Shown here: positions 8,056 to 15,931 of the stretch, in pieces | How the letters are laid out: the number at the start of each line of letters is the position of its first letter | Numbering within the stretch: position 1 is the first letter of the stretch | NCBI RefSeq assembly: GCF_000512695.2 | Contig: NZ_AZRW02000010.1 | Span: forward strand, 62,001 to 126,000 | DNA: 64,000 bases | From: Pseudomonas sp. QTF5 | Lineage (GTDB): Bacteria > Pseudomonadota > Gammaproteobacteria > Pseudomonadales > Pseudomonadaceae | Direction of reading: 5' to 3' | Position numbers and translations under genes: made by a program | Notes under the pieces: generated by a model | What the model was told of the DNA's origin: nothing | What the model saw: the letters and a program-made list of their open reading frames with translations, nothing else | The model's database searches: none

Positions 8056-8742
8056 ATGAAACGTTTCGTTCTGCTCGACACCACCCCCATTCCTGAAAAC
8101 GGCGGTGCCTTGTGCCTGTTCGAATATGGCGAGGATTTCGTCATCAAGATTCAGGGCGGTGACGGCGGGCAGTTGATGAACACACGCATGCACGGCTCCG
8201 AAGATGCACTGGCCGAAATCCCCTGCCGCAAGGTCGCCGGCCGGCCGAATTCGCGGGTATTGATCGGTGGCCTGGGTATGGGCTTCACCCTCGCCTCGGC
8301 GCTCAAGCATTTGGGCAAAACAGCTGAAGTGGTGGTCGCTGAGCTGGTGCCCGGCGTGGTGGAGTGGAACCGCGGCCCGCTGGGCGAGAAAGCCGGCAAC
8401 CCGCTGCTCGACCCGCGCACCGTGATCCGTATGGAAGATGTGGCCAAAGTGCTGCAAGCCGAGCCGCTAGGTTTCGATGCGATCATGCTCGACGTCGACA
8501 ACGGCCCCGAAGGCCTGACCCAGAAGGCCAACAGCTGGCTCTATTCCGCTGGGGGCCTGAGTGCCTGCGCCAAGGCCCTGCGCCCCAAAGGCGTGCTGGC
8601 GGTATGGTCGGCCAGCGCCGACCGGCAGTTTTCCGACAAGCTGAAAAAAGCCGGTTTCAAGGCCGAGGAAGTGCAAGTCTTCGCCCACGGCAACAAGGGC
8701 ACCCGCCATACCATCTGGATTGCCGAAAAGCTCAAGGGCTGA
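8056..8742 (+). CDS. Spermidine synthase-like methyltransferase-fold protein
   Basis: 228 residues from the ATG at 8056, with AAGAGA upstream. The Rossmann core has the nucleotide-binding loop LIGGLGMGFTLASALKHLG near residues 72-90, then an acidic strand end (VVAELVPGVVEWNR) and the DVDNGPEGL segment near 146 where family members hold the amino-donor substrate. It is shorter than true spermidine synthases and lacks the full N-terminal beta domain. A polyamine aminopropyltransferase role is therefore uncertain. Related short proteins are usually labelled spermidine synthase on similarity only. It is followed by yajD in the same direction about 95 bases on. Confidence 0.7.
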   Translation: MKRFVLLDTTPIPENGGALCLFEYGEDFVIKIQGGDGGQLMNTRMHGSEDALAEIPCRKVAGRPNSRVLIGGLGMGFTLASALKHLGKTAEVVVAELVPGVVEWNRGPLGEKAGNPLLDPRTVIRMEDVAKVLQAEPLGFDAIMLDVDNGPEGLTQKANSWLYSAGGLSACAKALRPKGVLAVWSASADRQFSDKLKKAGFKAEEVQVFAHGNKGTRHTIWIAEKLKG

Positions 8743-8836
8743 GCGTGGGCCTGTCATCACTTATTTCCTAGGCCGCGAAATAAGCAAGCCCTACACTTGG
8801 CTCATAACCGTCATTAGTCTTTACAAAGGTGAACCC

Positions 8837-9211
8837 ATGAGTTCGTCAACGCCTCCGTCCAACACGTCGAAGCTGGACCGCATCCTTGCCGACAACCAGC
8901 GCGACAAGGAAATGGGTTACCGCGACAAGGCCCTGAAGATGTACCCGCACGTGTGCGGCCGTTGCGCCCGTGAGTTCTCCGGCAAGCGCCTGAGCGAACT
9001 GACCGTGCATCACCGCGACCACAACCACGACAACAACCCTCAGGACGGTTCGAACTGGGAGCTGTTGTGCCTGTATTGCCACGACAATGAACACTCGCGG
9101 TATACCGATCAGCAGTATTTTGATGAAGGCTCGCTGAGTACGCCGAAGATTGCCAAGGCGACGCACAACCCGTTTGCGGCGTTGGCGGGGTTGATGAAGA
9201 AAGACGAGTAA
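8837..9211 (+). CDS. yajD: YajD family HNH nuclease
   Basis: 124 residues from the ATG at 8837, chosen for the AAAGGTG site in front. Two zinc-binding Cys pairs are visible: CGRC near residue 36 and CLYC near 75. They surround the HNH core (LTVHHRDHNHDNNPQDGSNW) with the paired His of the active site and the Asn/Asp-rich loop. A further H...E follows in HDNEHSRYT. The C-terminus, NPFAALAGLMKKDE, is typical of YajD. The family is a small HNH endonuclease-fold protein of E. coli and pseudomonads whose biological substrate is not established. A perfect 15-bp hairpin sits 10 bases after the stop. Confidence 0.87.
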   Translation: MSSSTPPSNTSKLDRILADNQRDKEMGYRDKALKMYPHVCGRCAREFSGKRLSELTVHHRDHNHDNNPQDGSNWELLCLYCHDNEHSRYTDQQYFDEGSLSTPKIAKATHNPFAALAGLMKKDE

Positions 9212-9220
9212 CCCACCTAC

Positions 9221-9253
9221 TGATCGTTCCCACGCTCTGCGTGGGAACGATCA
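9221..9253. repeat. Perfect 15-bp hairpin repeat
   Basis: TGATCGTTCCCACGC, a TCT loop, then the exact reverse complement. This GTTCCCACGC-type palindrome is a recurrent Pseudomonas intergenic repeat. Its position between yajD and the methyltransferase suggests a terminator-like or mRNA-end role, but it has no T tract. Confidence 0.85.
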
Positions 9254-9313
9254 CTGACCACCCTCCCCCAATCCCCGTATAATCGCCGTTTTTTCCCCGA
9301 AGGCACCCCGCTC

Positions 9314-9784
9314 GTGGCAGATAAACGGTACAGCTGCATTGGTTTGTATAACCCCAAATCACCGGAGAACGTCGGTTCGGTGATGCGCGCCGCCGGCTGC
9401 TATGGCGTGGCGTCGGTGTTTTACACTGGCAAGCGCTATGAGCGCGCCGCCGATTTCGTCACCGACACCAAGAAGGTCCACTGCGACATTCCGCTGATCG
9501 GCATCGACGACCTGAAAAAAATCCTGCCTCTTGGCTGTGTGCCGGTCGCGGTCGAACTGGTCGACGGCGCCCGTTCGCTGCCGGAATACACGCACCCGGA
9601 TCGCGCCCTCTACATCTTCGGCCCCGAAGACGGTTCGCTGGATAAAGACATCCGCGACTGGTGCGAAGACGTGGTCTACATCCCGACCACCGGCTGCATG
9701 AACCTGGCGGCCACCGTCAACGTTGTGCTGTACGACCGCATGGCCAAGGGCAACAACACCCGCTCCGGGCCGAAATTCCGCTGA
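9314..9784 (+). CDS. SpoU/TrmH-family RNA methyltransferase
   Basis: 156 residues, starting at GTG 9314. The three SPOUT motifs are present: motif 1 NPKSPENVGSVMRAAGCYG (residues 13-31) with the catalytic Asn and Arg, motif 2 LYIFGPEDGSL (near 97) and motif 3 IPTTGCMNLAATVNVVLYD (near 118-136). Motifs 2 and 3 build the knotted S-adenosylmethionine site. The short single-domain form resembles TrmL-type tRNA 2'-O-ribose methyltransferases. The exact RNA target cannot be assigned, because it lacks an N-terminal substrate-recognition domain. It is followed 88 bases later by a small membrane-protein gene. Confidence 0.87.
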   Translation: MADKRYSCIGLYNPKSPENVGSVMRAAGCYGVASVFYTGKRYERAADFVTDTKKVHCDIPLIGIDDLKKILPLGCVPVAVELVDGARSLPEYTHPDRALYIFGPEDGSLDKDIRDWCEDVVYIPTTGCMNLAATVNVVLYDRMAKGNNTRSGPKFR

Positions 9785-9871
9785 ATTGCCGCATATTCGA
9801 TGGAACAAGCCGCTCGCCCAGACAGTCAGCTAAATATGCTGAAGCAACCCTTCCCTGCCTGGAGACAGATC

Positions 9872-10249
9872 ATGCGCGAGTTCAATCCTGTAGAACGTAT
9901 CGAAACCACCCCGTTCCAGAGCCCTTCCGTACAAAACGTTCATGGTTGGGAACGCGCCGGCTCCCTGGCGGGTGGCGTGGTCATGCTGAGCAAGGGCCTG
10001 CGACGCGGCGGCGTGTTCGGATTGATTGAAATAGCCATCGGCGGCATGGCCCTGGCCCGGGGAATCACTGGGCATTGCTCGGCGAAAAGACTGTTGGAAA
10101 AGAACCGTCAGGACATGGAAAACGCACGCGCGAGAATCGAGCGCGCCGGAGATGAGCTGAGCCGCATGAAAGCCAATGCCGAAGCGGCGACCAGCACGGC
10201 GACCGTGACGGGTAATGATTCGTTGAACTCGCCGAAGGCTGGAGTCTGA
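9872..10249 (+). CDS. DUF2892-like small membrane protein with coiled-coil tail
   Basis: 125 residues from the ATG at 9872 (GGAGA nine bases upstream). The central part is a glycine-rich hydrophobic hairpin (RAGSLAGGVVMLSKGLRRGGVFGLIEIAIGGMALARGITGHC), resembling the YgaP-type DUF2892 membrane fold. After residue 75 comes a charged helix (LLEKNRQDMENARARIERAG) likely to form a coiled coil, then a Thr/Ser-rich end. Function unknown. The gene ends just before a dense repeat region, so nothing follows it in an operon. Confidence 0.7.
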   Translation: MREFNPVERIETTPFQSPSVQNVHGWERAGSLAGGVVMLSKGLRRGGVFGLIEIAIGGMALARGITGHCSAKRLLEKNRQDMENARARIERAGDELSRMKANAEAATSTATVTGNDSLNSPKAGV

Positions 10250-10279
10250 TCCGAAAGTTGCGATGGGGCTCAGGGCCTC

Positions 10280-10368
10280 TTCGCGGGCAAGCCTCGCTCC
10301 TACAGGAATTTGTGAATTCTATCGTTCCTACGGGAATTGTGTGGATCCTGTAGGAGCGAGGCTTGCCC
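10280..10368. repeat. Interrupted REP pair (TAGGAGCGAGGCTTGCCC family)
   Basis: One arm, TTCGCGGGCAAGCCTCGCTC, begins near 10280. The opposite arm, CTGTAGGAGCGAGGCTTGCC, begins near 10349. The second arm stops abruptly at 10368, and its natural continuation (GCGATGGCGG) is found at 10525, beyond an inserted element. Confidence 0.8.
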
Positions 10369-10514
10369 TAATGCCAGTCAGTTAAGCGCAATTCAATGTG
10401 GGAGCGGGCTTGCTCGCGAAAGCGGTGTGTCAGGCGACATCAATGTTGACTATGCCGCCGTCTTCGCGAGCAAGCCCGCTCCCACAGGTTTCGCACCTTA
10501 ACTGACTGGCATTA
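10369..10514. mobile_element. MITE-like element, 146 bp, carrying a REP doublet
   Basis: The ends are perfect 18-bp inverted repeats: TAATGCCAGTCAGTTAAG at 10369-10386 and its reverse complement at 10497-10514. AGGCTTGCCC occurs directly on both sides (10359-10368 and 10515-10524), as expected of a 10-bp target-site duplication. Removing the element plus one copy restores a continuous REP arm. Inside is a standard REP doublet (10396-10486) and no coding sequence, so movement would need a transposase supplied from elsewhere. Confidence 0.8.
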
Positions 10515-10536
10515 AGGCTTGCCCGCGATGGCGGTG

Positions 10537-11766
10537 CTACTGAAGCAACCCGGTATCAAGCACCTTGGAAGACTCGCCAATAACGCTTTCCGCGAGCTGA
10601 ATGAATTCCTTGGTATCCACACTTTCCAAATGCATCGCCCCACGCAGCACATCATCCAGCGAGCGCTTGTTGCGGGTTTTCAGGCGAATTTCGCGATCCA
10701 GTTCCTGTAACAACACCACCGCTTTGGCCACCTGCGCCGGGTTGATCTGCTCACCGCGCAAAGTGCTGACCTTCTGGCTGTCCTTGATCAACTTGCTGTG
10801 CAGGCTCTCATACCGCTCATCACTCATGCCGCCTGCGCGGCGCACCAGTTCGATGGCGTAATACTCGGCAAACCCTTCGCTGATCCAGTCGCTGCGCTGG
10901 CTGTCGTTGATCCGCCCGAACGCTTGAACCAGTTCACGCACCAAGGCACTGCTGCCGCTCTCGCTGACCAGCGGCAGACGCGTGTTCAGGTAGATCGATT
11001 CATGCGCGGCCGAGCTGCCGCGCCACATCGGGTCGTTCGCGCCGACAATCAGCAACTTGCTGGGATGACGCGGAAAAACCGCCTGCACTTGCGGCCACAC
11101 GAACGTCAGCAGCGTCAGCACGTCCATGCGGCGCATACCCTGCCCCTGAGGCGAGGCGACGGTGACTTCGGTTTCCCCCAGTCGCGTGCGACGGCTGCCG
11201 AGGTGGCCGGCGACCAACCAGCCAGTGGGACGGTCGAACAGGCGCGAGACGTTATCGATCCGGAACTTGTTCTTGCCGATCCGCGGCCAGGCGGTTTCGA
11301 CGCTTTTCCAACCGCTGGGCAATTCGAACTCAAGGCGTGAAACCAGTTCGATGCCGTCCTGTTGATCGAATTTGGCCGCCGGCACCAGGTCATCGCCACG
11401 CATCAGCGCCCAGTTTGGGGTCATGCGAGTGTCGAAGCTGCCGCTCTTGCGCCCGTGGCTGATGCGCACGCGGTAGGTCAGGCTGGCCTTGTCGGCAGTT
11501 GGGCGCCAGACACCACGGGCCTGTTTGCCGGGTGTGAGCTGCCATTGGCCATCGGCCTTGAAATCACTGTAGTGACTGCCGTCGCCCAAGTCGAAATCCA
11601 GGCTGCGCACCGCCGAACCTTGGGCCAGGGTCAGGCGCACTTCGGCCTGATCGCTTTGCGGCAACAGGCGCACGTGATAATCCAGATCGACTTTCTTTGC
11701 CGCCCATACAGGCAAACTCAGGGCCAGCAGCCCGACAGCCAACGCCCGCCGCACTCCCACAGCCAT
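10537..11766 (-). CDS. M61/gluzincin-like secreted protein with degenerate zinc site
   Basis: 409 residues from the ATG at 11764-11766, chosen for AGGAG upstream. A signal peptide (GLLALSLPVWA before AKK) directs it to the periplasm. The N-terminal half is beta-rich, like the M61 glycyl-aminopeptidase N-domain. The C-terminal half carries SDWISEGFAEYYA, the typical gluzincin helix with the third zinc ligand Glu and tyrosines. The expected HExxH helix aligns with RELVQ, so both zinc-binding His are replaced and only Glu remains. The protein is therefore probably a non-catalytic relative. Its 3' end is 13 bases from the MITE-like element's target duplication, and a long repeat precedes its start. 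Confidence 0.75.
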   Translation of the reverse strand: MAVGVRRALAVGLLALSLPVWAAKKVDLDYHVRLLPQSDQAEVRLTLAQGSAVRSLDFDLGDGSHYSDFKADGQWQLTPGKQARGVWRPTADKASLTYRVRISHGRKSGSFDTRMTPNWALMRGDDLVPAAKFDQQDGIELVSRLEFELPSGWKSVETAWPRIGKNKFRIDNVSRLFDRPTGWLVAGHLGSRRTRLGETEVTVASPQGQGMRRMDVLTLLTFVWPQVQAVFPRHPSKLLIVGANDPMWRGSSAAHESIYLNTRLPLVSESGSSALVRELVQAFGRINDSQRSDWISEGFAEYYAIELVRRAGGMSDERYESLHSKLIKDSQKVSTLRGEQINPAQVAKAVVLLQELDREIRLKTRNKRSLDDVLRGAMHLESVDTKEFIQLAESVIGESSKVLDTGLLQ

Positions 11767-11777
11767 ACACACTCCTA

Positions 11778-11892
11778 TTGTGGCGAGCGAGCTTGCTCGC
11801 GCTGGGCTGCGTAGCGGCCCCGAATTTTTGTCATCTCTTCCTATTTTGTGAGTGCTACGCACTCAAGCGGGAGCAAGCTCCCTCGCCACCAT
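11778..11892. repeat. Long inverted repeat of the GTGGCGAG family
   Basis: TGTGGCGAGCGAGCTTGCTC at the left pairs with GGGAGCAAGCTCCCTCGCCA at the right. Inner stems are GGGCTGCGTAGCGGCCCC and GAGTGCTACGCACTC. It is the same family as the pair near 4751-4846. It lies immediately upstream of the peptidase-like gene's ribosome site. Confidence 0.8.
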
Positions 11893-11904
11893 AAGCAATG
11901 GGAA

Positions 11905-12354
11905 TTAACCCGCGCGAAAAATCAGATGGTCTTCCCAATCGTCTTCGGCCACGCTGCCCTCGGCGAGCATGCGCCCGGACTGGGAAATACGTTCGTGATG
12001 CACCGCCTCGCGATCACCGCACACCAGGTGATGCCAGAGCGGCAAATCCTTGCCTTCGCTGACCAGTCGATAGCCGCAGGTCGGCGGCAGCCATTTGAAC
12101 TCATCAGCCTTGCCCGGCGTGAGCTGGATGCAATCGGGCACAAAGTCGCGGCGGTTGAGGTAATCAGTGCACTGACAGGTTTTGAGGTCCAGCAGTTTGC
12201 AGGCGATACGCGTGTAGTAGACGGAGTTATCGTCTTCGTCCTCGAGTTTTTGCAGGCAACACAGGCCACAGCCGTCGCACAGCGATTCCCATTCCTCTTG
12301 ATCGAGTTGATCGAGGGTTTTGCGTATCCAGAACGGTTCGACTTTGGCGGCCAT
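11905..12354 (-). CDS. ycgN: YcgN family Cys-cluster protein (UPF0260)
   Basis: 149 residues. Near residue 27 is the [10 protein letters not shown] cluster, followed by [13 protein letters not shown] and HHLVCGD, giving about nine conserved Cys typical of the UPF0260/YcgN group. This group belongs to the wider YkgJ-type CxxCxxCC family thought to chelate zinc or iron. No transmembrane segment or signal peptide is present, so it is cytosolic. The biochemical role is unknown. In pseudomonads it commonly lies near rnd and ycgL, as here, about 1.3 kb away with a dehydrogenase gene between. Confidence 0.88.
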   Translation of the reverse strand: MAAKVEPFWIRKTLDQLDQEEWESLCDGCGLCCLQKLEDEDDNSVYYTRIACKLLDLKTCQCTDYLNRRDFVPDCIQLTPGKADEFKWLPPTCGYRLVSEGKDLPLWHHLVCGDREAVHHERISQSGRMLAEGSVAEDDWEDHLIFRAG

Positions 12355-12595
12355 GGTTCAAGCATCAACATCAGGTGGTGAAAAGGCCGCCAGTCTAGTG
12401 CCAAGGCATCGGTGGGCCAAGCATTGGCGACTGTCGGTACACGGCACTTGTGAGTTTTTGCGCCGCCCGGTAGCTTTGCCAGTCGCAAAGAGCCCTACCC
12501 ACGTGCCATTTACGCAGTGGCGATCGGCAAGCTGGGCGGCAAGGCGACGCTGGCCGAGTACCTGCAAGCCCGCTCCCACATTGATCGCGGGGGTT

Positions 12596-13528
12596 TCAAT
12601 ACCCGCGATTGAAATCCACTTCCCCACGCAATGCTTCACCCGCCTGATACGCCCGCAAGTTTTCGACAAACAACTTCACCATCATGGGTGGCGAAGTCGG
12701 TGCCGAACTGTGGCCGGTCAACAACAGGCCCCACGCGGTCCAGAACGGATGGCGTTGCGGCAGCGGTTCCTGACGGCAGACGTCGATCACGGCCCCGGCC
12801 AGATGCCCTTCCTTCAAGGCTTCCACCAGATCCGCATCGACCACCGCCACGCCGCGCCCGACGTTGATGAACAATCCCGTCGGCTTGAACTGCTTGAACA
12901 GTGCGGCGTCGTACAGGTCGTGAGTATTCGGGGTATTCGGCAGCAGATTGATCACGTAATCCGCCTCACCGACCAGCCGCGGCAAATCACTCAGCGCGCC
13001 GACTTCGACAAAGGGTGCCTGCTCCCGGGCGGTGCTGGCGATGCCATACAACTTGACGCCAAACGGCAGCAGAAACTGCGCCACCGTCTGACCGATGTCA
13101 CCGGTGCCGACGATCAACACCTTGCGTCCGGCCAGGCTTTGGCCCTGGCGATTGTCCCATTTGCGCTCGACCTGGCTGACCAGCCGCGGCAGCACTTCGC
13201 GCTCGTGGCCGAGCATGTAAGTCAGTACGTATTCGGCCATGACCTGACCGAAAATCCCTACCGCGCGAGTCAGGCGATAGTGCCGTGGCAGGCCGTCTGC
13301 CAGCAACGGCGTGATGCCGGCCCAGGTCGACTGCAGCCATGCAGGCAGGTGACCCTGACGCAACAGTGTCGCCAGCAGGTCCGGCTGGCCGAGCCAGACC
13401 GGGCAGTCGGCGGCCTGACGGGCCAGTTCGGCGGAGTCGCCGCTGGTCAGTACTTCCAGATCAGGCGCTGCCTGACGCAACAGTTGGGCATACACAGGAT
13501 GGTCGTGTTCAGCAATCAGAACGCGCAT
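12596..13528 (-). CDS. D-2-hydroxyacid dehydrogenase, NAD(P)-binding
   Basis: 310 residues. The nucleotide fold starts at GRKVLIVGTGDIGQTVAQFL near residue 134 (GxGxxG). Catalytic residues of the family are visible: Arg in VGRGVAV, Glu in CRQEPLP and His in LLLTGHSSAP. The protein is shorter at the N-terminus than PGDH and resembles the GhrA type of glyoxylate/hydroxypyruvate reductase, but substrate specificity cannot be read from sequence. It follows ycgL on the same strand after 120 bases with no gene between, so it may belong to the rnd-ycgL transcript. Confidence 0.85.
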   Translation of the reverse strand: MRVLIAEHDHPVYAQLLRQAAPDLEVLTSGDSAELARQAADCPVWLGQPDLLATLLRQGHLPAWLQSTWAGITPLLADGLPRHYRLTRAVGIFGQVMAEYVLTYMLGHEREVLPRLVSQVERKWDNRQGQSLAGRKVLIVGTGDIGQTVAQFLLPFGVKLYGIASTAREQAPFVEVGALSDLPRLVGEADYVINLLPNTPNTHDLYDAALFKQFKPTGLFINVGRGVAVVDADLVEALKEGHLAGAVIDVCRQEPLPQRHPFWTAWGLLLTGHSSAPTSPPMMVKLFVENLRAYQAGEALRGEVDFNRGY

Positions 13529-13648
13529 GGTTCAAACCTTTCAAAAACAGTGCAGACGGCCGCCGACGGAGTATCACTCCATCGCCCTGGCCATCGTCAA
13601 AATCATTCCAGTGTTTCATGAAGGCTCTGAACAGAGCCTGTCTGTCGA

Positions 13649-13942
13649 CTACATCGGATCGTTGCGTCGCAGCAATTCTTCCGGCAGGTGCTCGATGTAT
13701 TCGTCTTCGGCCGGCGGCATTTGCAGGTGGTAGCCCTGCTTCTCGAGGTTTTCCAGCACCACAGTGATGTCTTCGCGCGACAGCTTGCGCTCGGGCGTCA
13801 GCACCAGATCGAAAGCGTGATGCGGTTTGCCGAAGGCAGCCATCAAACTTTCCGGAACGCGCTCCAGTGCATCGCTTTTGAGCACATAGAGGTACATCTC
13901 GTTTTTCTTCAGGCTTCGATAGATGGAGCAAATACGTTTCAA
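13649..13942 (-). CDS. ycgL: YcgL domain-containing protein
   Basis: 97 residues, a single YcgL domain ([20 protein letters not shown] at the start, [18 protein letters not shown] in the middle, [20 protein letters not shown] near the end). It is a small cytosolic alpha/beta fold of unknown biochemical role. Its ATG overlaps the TGA stop of rnd in an ATGA arrangement (13939-13942), a strong sign of translational coupling and of a shared role or regulation with RNase D. This neighbourhood is conserved in Pseudomonas. Confidence 0.9.
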   Translation of the reverse strand: MKRICSIYRSLKKNEMYLYVLKSDALERVPESLMAAFGKPHHAFDLVLTPERKLSREDITVVLENLEKQGYHLQMPPAEDEYIEHLPEELLRRNDPM

Positions 13943-15072
13943 GGCTGTTCTCCGGCGGTGGCCAGGCTGTCGAGCAGCGCCTGGCCCATCAATTCGCGGC
14001 GCCAGCCACGCAGCGAATCAGGCAATTGGTAAGGACCATTGGGGAAGCCGCTTTTGAGCAACGCTTCCAGGGTTTTCTTGCGCAGCATCAGCTCTGGCGC
14101 AATGTTCAGGCGCTCGGCTTCGGCCTGGCCGATGGCGCGCAGCTGTTTGACCAGCGCGGCGGCTTCCACCGGTAACGGCTCCGGCACTGCTGGCGGCCAT
14201 TGATCAGGCGACACACTGCCAGAGCGTTTGATCAGATCAAGCAGAAATTCGCCGTCCTGACGCACGGTACGCGGGTGCATGTCTTCGATTTTCGCCAGCG
14301 CGCCGAGGTTGTCCGGTTGCGTACGCGCCAATGGCCACAGGGAATGTTCACGGACGATGCGGTTGCGCGGCAGATCACGGGCACGGGCCTGCGTCTCACG
14401 CCAGGCGCAAAGTTCACGCAACACGGCGAGTTGGGCGCGGGACAGTTTCCAGGCCAGTTTGGCGTCGCGATAGACCTCATACGGGTCGACCTCGCGACGC
14501 AGATTGGCCACCAGCTCGGCACCGTCTTCCAGGACCCAGGCGTACTTTTCGTCAGAAAGCTTCGGACGCAGCTGTACGAAAACTTCCGCCAGATGCAAGG
14601 CATCTTCGGCGGCGTAGCTGATCTGGGTGTCGGACAGCGGACGTTGCAGCCAGTCGGAACGGGTTTCGCCCTTGGGCAGGTCGATGCCGAGCACCTCCTG
14701 CACCAGTCGCGAATAGCCCATCGAGAAACCGAGGTTCAGGTAAGCAGCGGCCAGTTGGGTGTCGAACAGCGGCGCCGGTAAGCTGCCGGTCAGGCGCAGT
14801 AATACTTCGAGGTCTTCGCTGCACGCATGCACGACTTTGACCACGGCCGGGTTTTCCAGCAACGCGGCCAATGGCTGCCAATTGTCGATGGTCAGCGGAT
14901 CAATCAGGTAAGCGCGTACGCCATCGCCGATCTGCAGCAGGCCTGCGATCGGGTAAAAGGTGTCGACCCGCATGAATTCGGTGTCGAGGGCAACGAATGG
15001 CAGCTGCTGCCACTCGGCACAAAACTGACCGAGGCTATCGTTGTCGCGAATCCAGTGAATATCGATGGCCAC
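13939..15072 (-). CDS. rnd: Ribonuclease D
   Basis: 377 residues from the GTG at 15070-15072, picked because AAGGGAG precedes it and the protein then begins [12 protein letters not shown]. The DEDD 3'-5' exonuclease motifs are complete: Exo [15 protein letters not shown] (near 28-41), Exo [17 protein letters not shown], and Exo [16 protein letters not shown] with its Tyr. Two helical HRDC regions follow, near residues 205-290 and 300-370. The enzyme is known to trim 3' ends of tRNA precursors and other small RNAs. It is the first gene of the rnd-ycgL pair. Confidence 0.95.
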   Translation of the reverse strand: MAIDIHWIRDNDSLGQFCAEWQQLPFVALDTEFMRVDTFYPIAGLLQIGDGVRAYLIDPLTIDNWQPLAALLENPAVVKVVHACSEDLEVLLRLTGSLPAPLFDTQLAAAYLNLGFSMGYSRLVQEVLGIDLPKGETRSDWLQRPLSDTQISYAAEDALHLAEVFVQLRPKLSDEKYAWVLEDGAELVANLRREVDPYEVYRDAKLAWKLSRAQLAVLRELCAWRETQARARDLPRNRIVREHSLWPLARTQPDNLGALAKIEDMHPRTVRQDGEFLLDLIKRSGSVSPDQWPPAVPEPLPVEAAALVKQLRAIGQAEAERLNIAPELMLRKKTLEALLKSGFPNGPYQLPDSLRGWRRELMGQALLDSLATAGEQP

Positions 15073-15195
15073 ACGGCTCTCCCTTGAAGAATGGCGCGCA
15101 GTATATATCGCCCCCGACGATTTCCGCGCATCCACTGAACAAGAGCTTTAGCGAAAATACCTGCAGAACAGCAAGAATTGTCTGACAGGTGGAAA

Positions 15196-15858
15196 TTAGT
15201 TGCCCTTGCGCAACACGTAGACCCGCATCCGCGCGCAACCCGGCAGGAAGTCCTGATGGCTGAGCAAGTGGAAACCCGCCTGCCTGAACTCGGCCTCCAG
15301 CTCGGCCTTGCTCGCCTGCGGCTGGACCTCTGCGCCCTCCACGTCCGATCGGCGCAGCTTGAAACGCCCATCAACCCGCACAGCCACAATCACTGTATCG
15401 CGACTGACCCGGTGGAACTCGCCCAGCATGGCCAACCGATGCTCAGGACTGGCGATGTGTTGAAACAGTTGCATGCAAAAAATGCAATCAACCGCGTTCG
15501 CCGACAAAACGATGGTGAAGGCTGAACTCTGAAAAGTCTTGACCCGCTCCAGCAAATGCTGCGGATGGTGAGTGCGGGCGTGATCGAGCATGTCCTGAGA
15601 TGGATCGGTCGCAAGAATCACCCGATTCGCATGCTCGGCCAGTACCGGCCAGAAGCGCCCGGCACCGCAGGCCACATCAAGAATCAATCCCGGTTCGCCC
15701 GCGACCTGAAGCGCGTTACGCACCAGTTGCTCATCGCGCCAGAACGTCAAACGCCCCGCCAGGCCACGCGGTCGCGACTGAAGGCAGACGCGGGCGTGTT
15801 CCTGATCGTAGCGCCGGGCGAACTCGAGTTCGATGGCGGATGGGGGCTGCGCGGACAT
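15196..15858 (-). CDS. Class I SAM-dependent methyltransferase
   Basis: 220 residues from the ATG at 15856-15858. Motif I, LILDVACGAGRFWPVLAEHA near residue 58, gives the SAM-binding glycine loop. ATDPSQDML is motif II, with an acidic residue for the ribose. AVDCIFCMQLFQHIASPEHRLAMLGEFHRV matches motifs III-IV of small-molecule methyltransferases. The substrate is unknown. The gene follows eptA on the same strand, 73 bases after its stop, so a link to envelope modification is possible but not shown. Confidence 0.8.
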   Translation of the reverse strand: MSAQPPSAIELEFARRYDQEHARVCLQSRPRGLAGRLTFWRDEQLVRNALQVAGEPGLILDVACGAGRFWPVLAEHANRVILATDPSQDMLDHARTHHPQHLLERVKTFQSSAFTIVLSANAVDCIFCMQLFQHIASPEHRLAMLGEFHRVSRDTVIVAVRVDGRFKLRRSDVEGAEVQPQASKAELEAEFRQAGFHLLSHQDFLPGCARMRVYVLRKGN

Positions 15859-15931
15859 GTGCAATGGCTCTTGTTGGAATATCGACTGAGGGCAGACTAA
15901 CGACTGGCGCGTGAAAAAAAGGTCGACGGCC

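Noticed and set aside
12380..12595. Possible gene fragment between ycgN and the dehydrogenase (AIYAVAIGKLGGKATLAEYL on the plus strand)
   Set aside because: Too short, without start or ribosome site, and running into a REP half; it may be a decayed remnant but cannot be assigned.
12320..13621. Plus-strand frame covering ycgN start to the 2-hydroxyacid dehydrogenase
   Set aside because: It is antisense to an intact Rossmann-fold gene and shows no protein motif.
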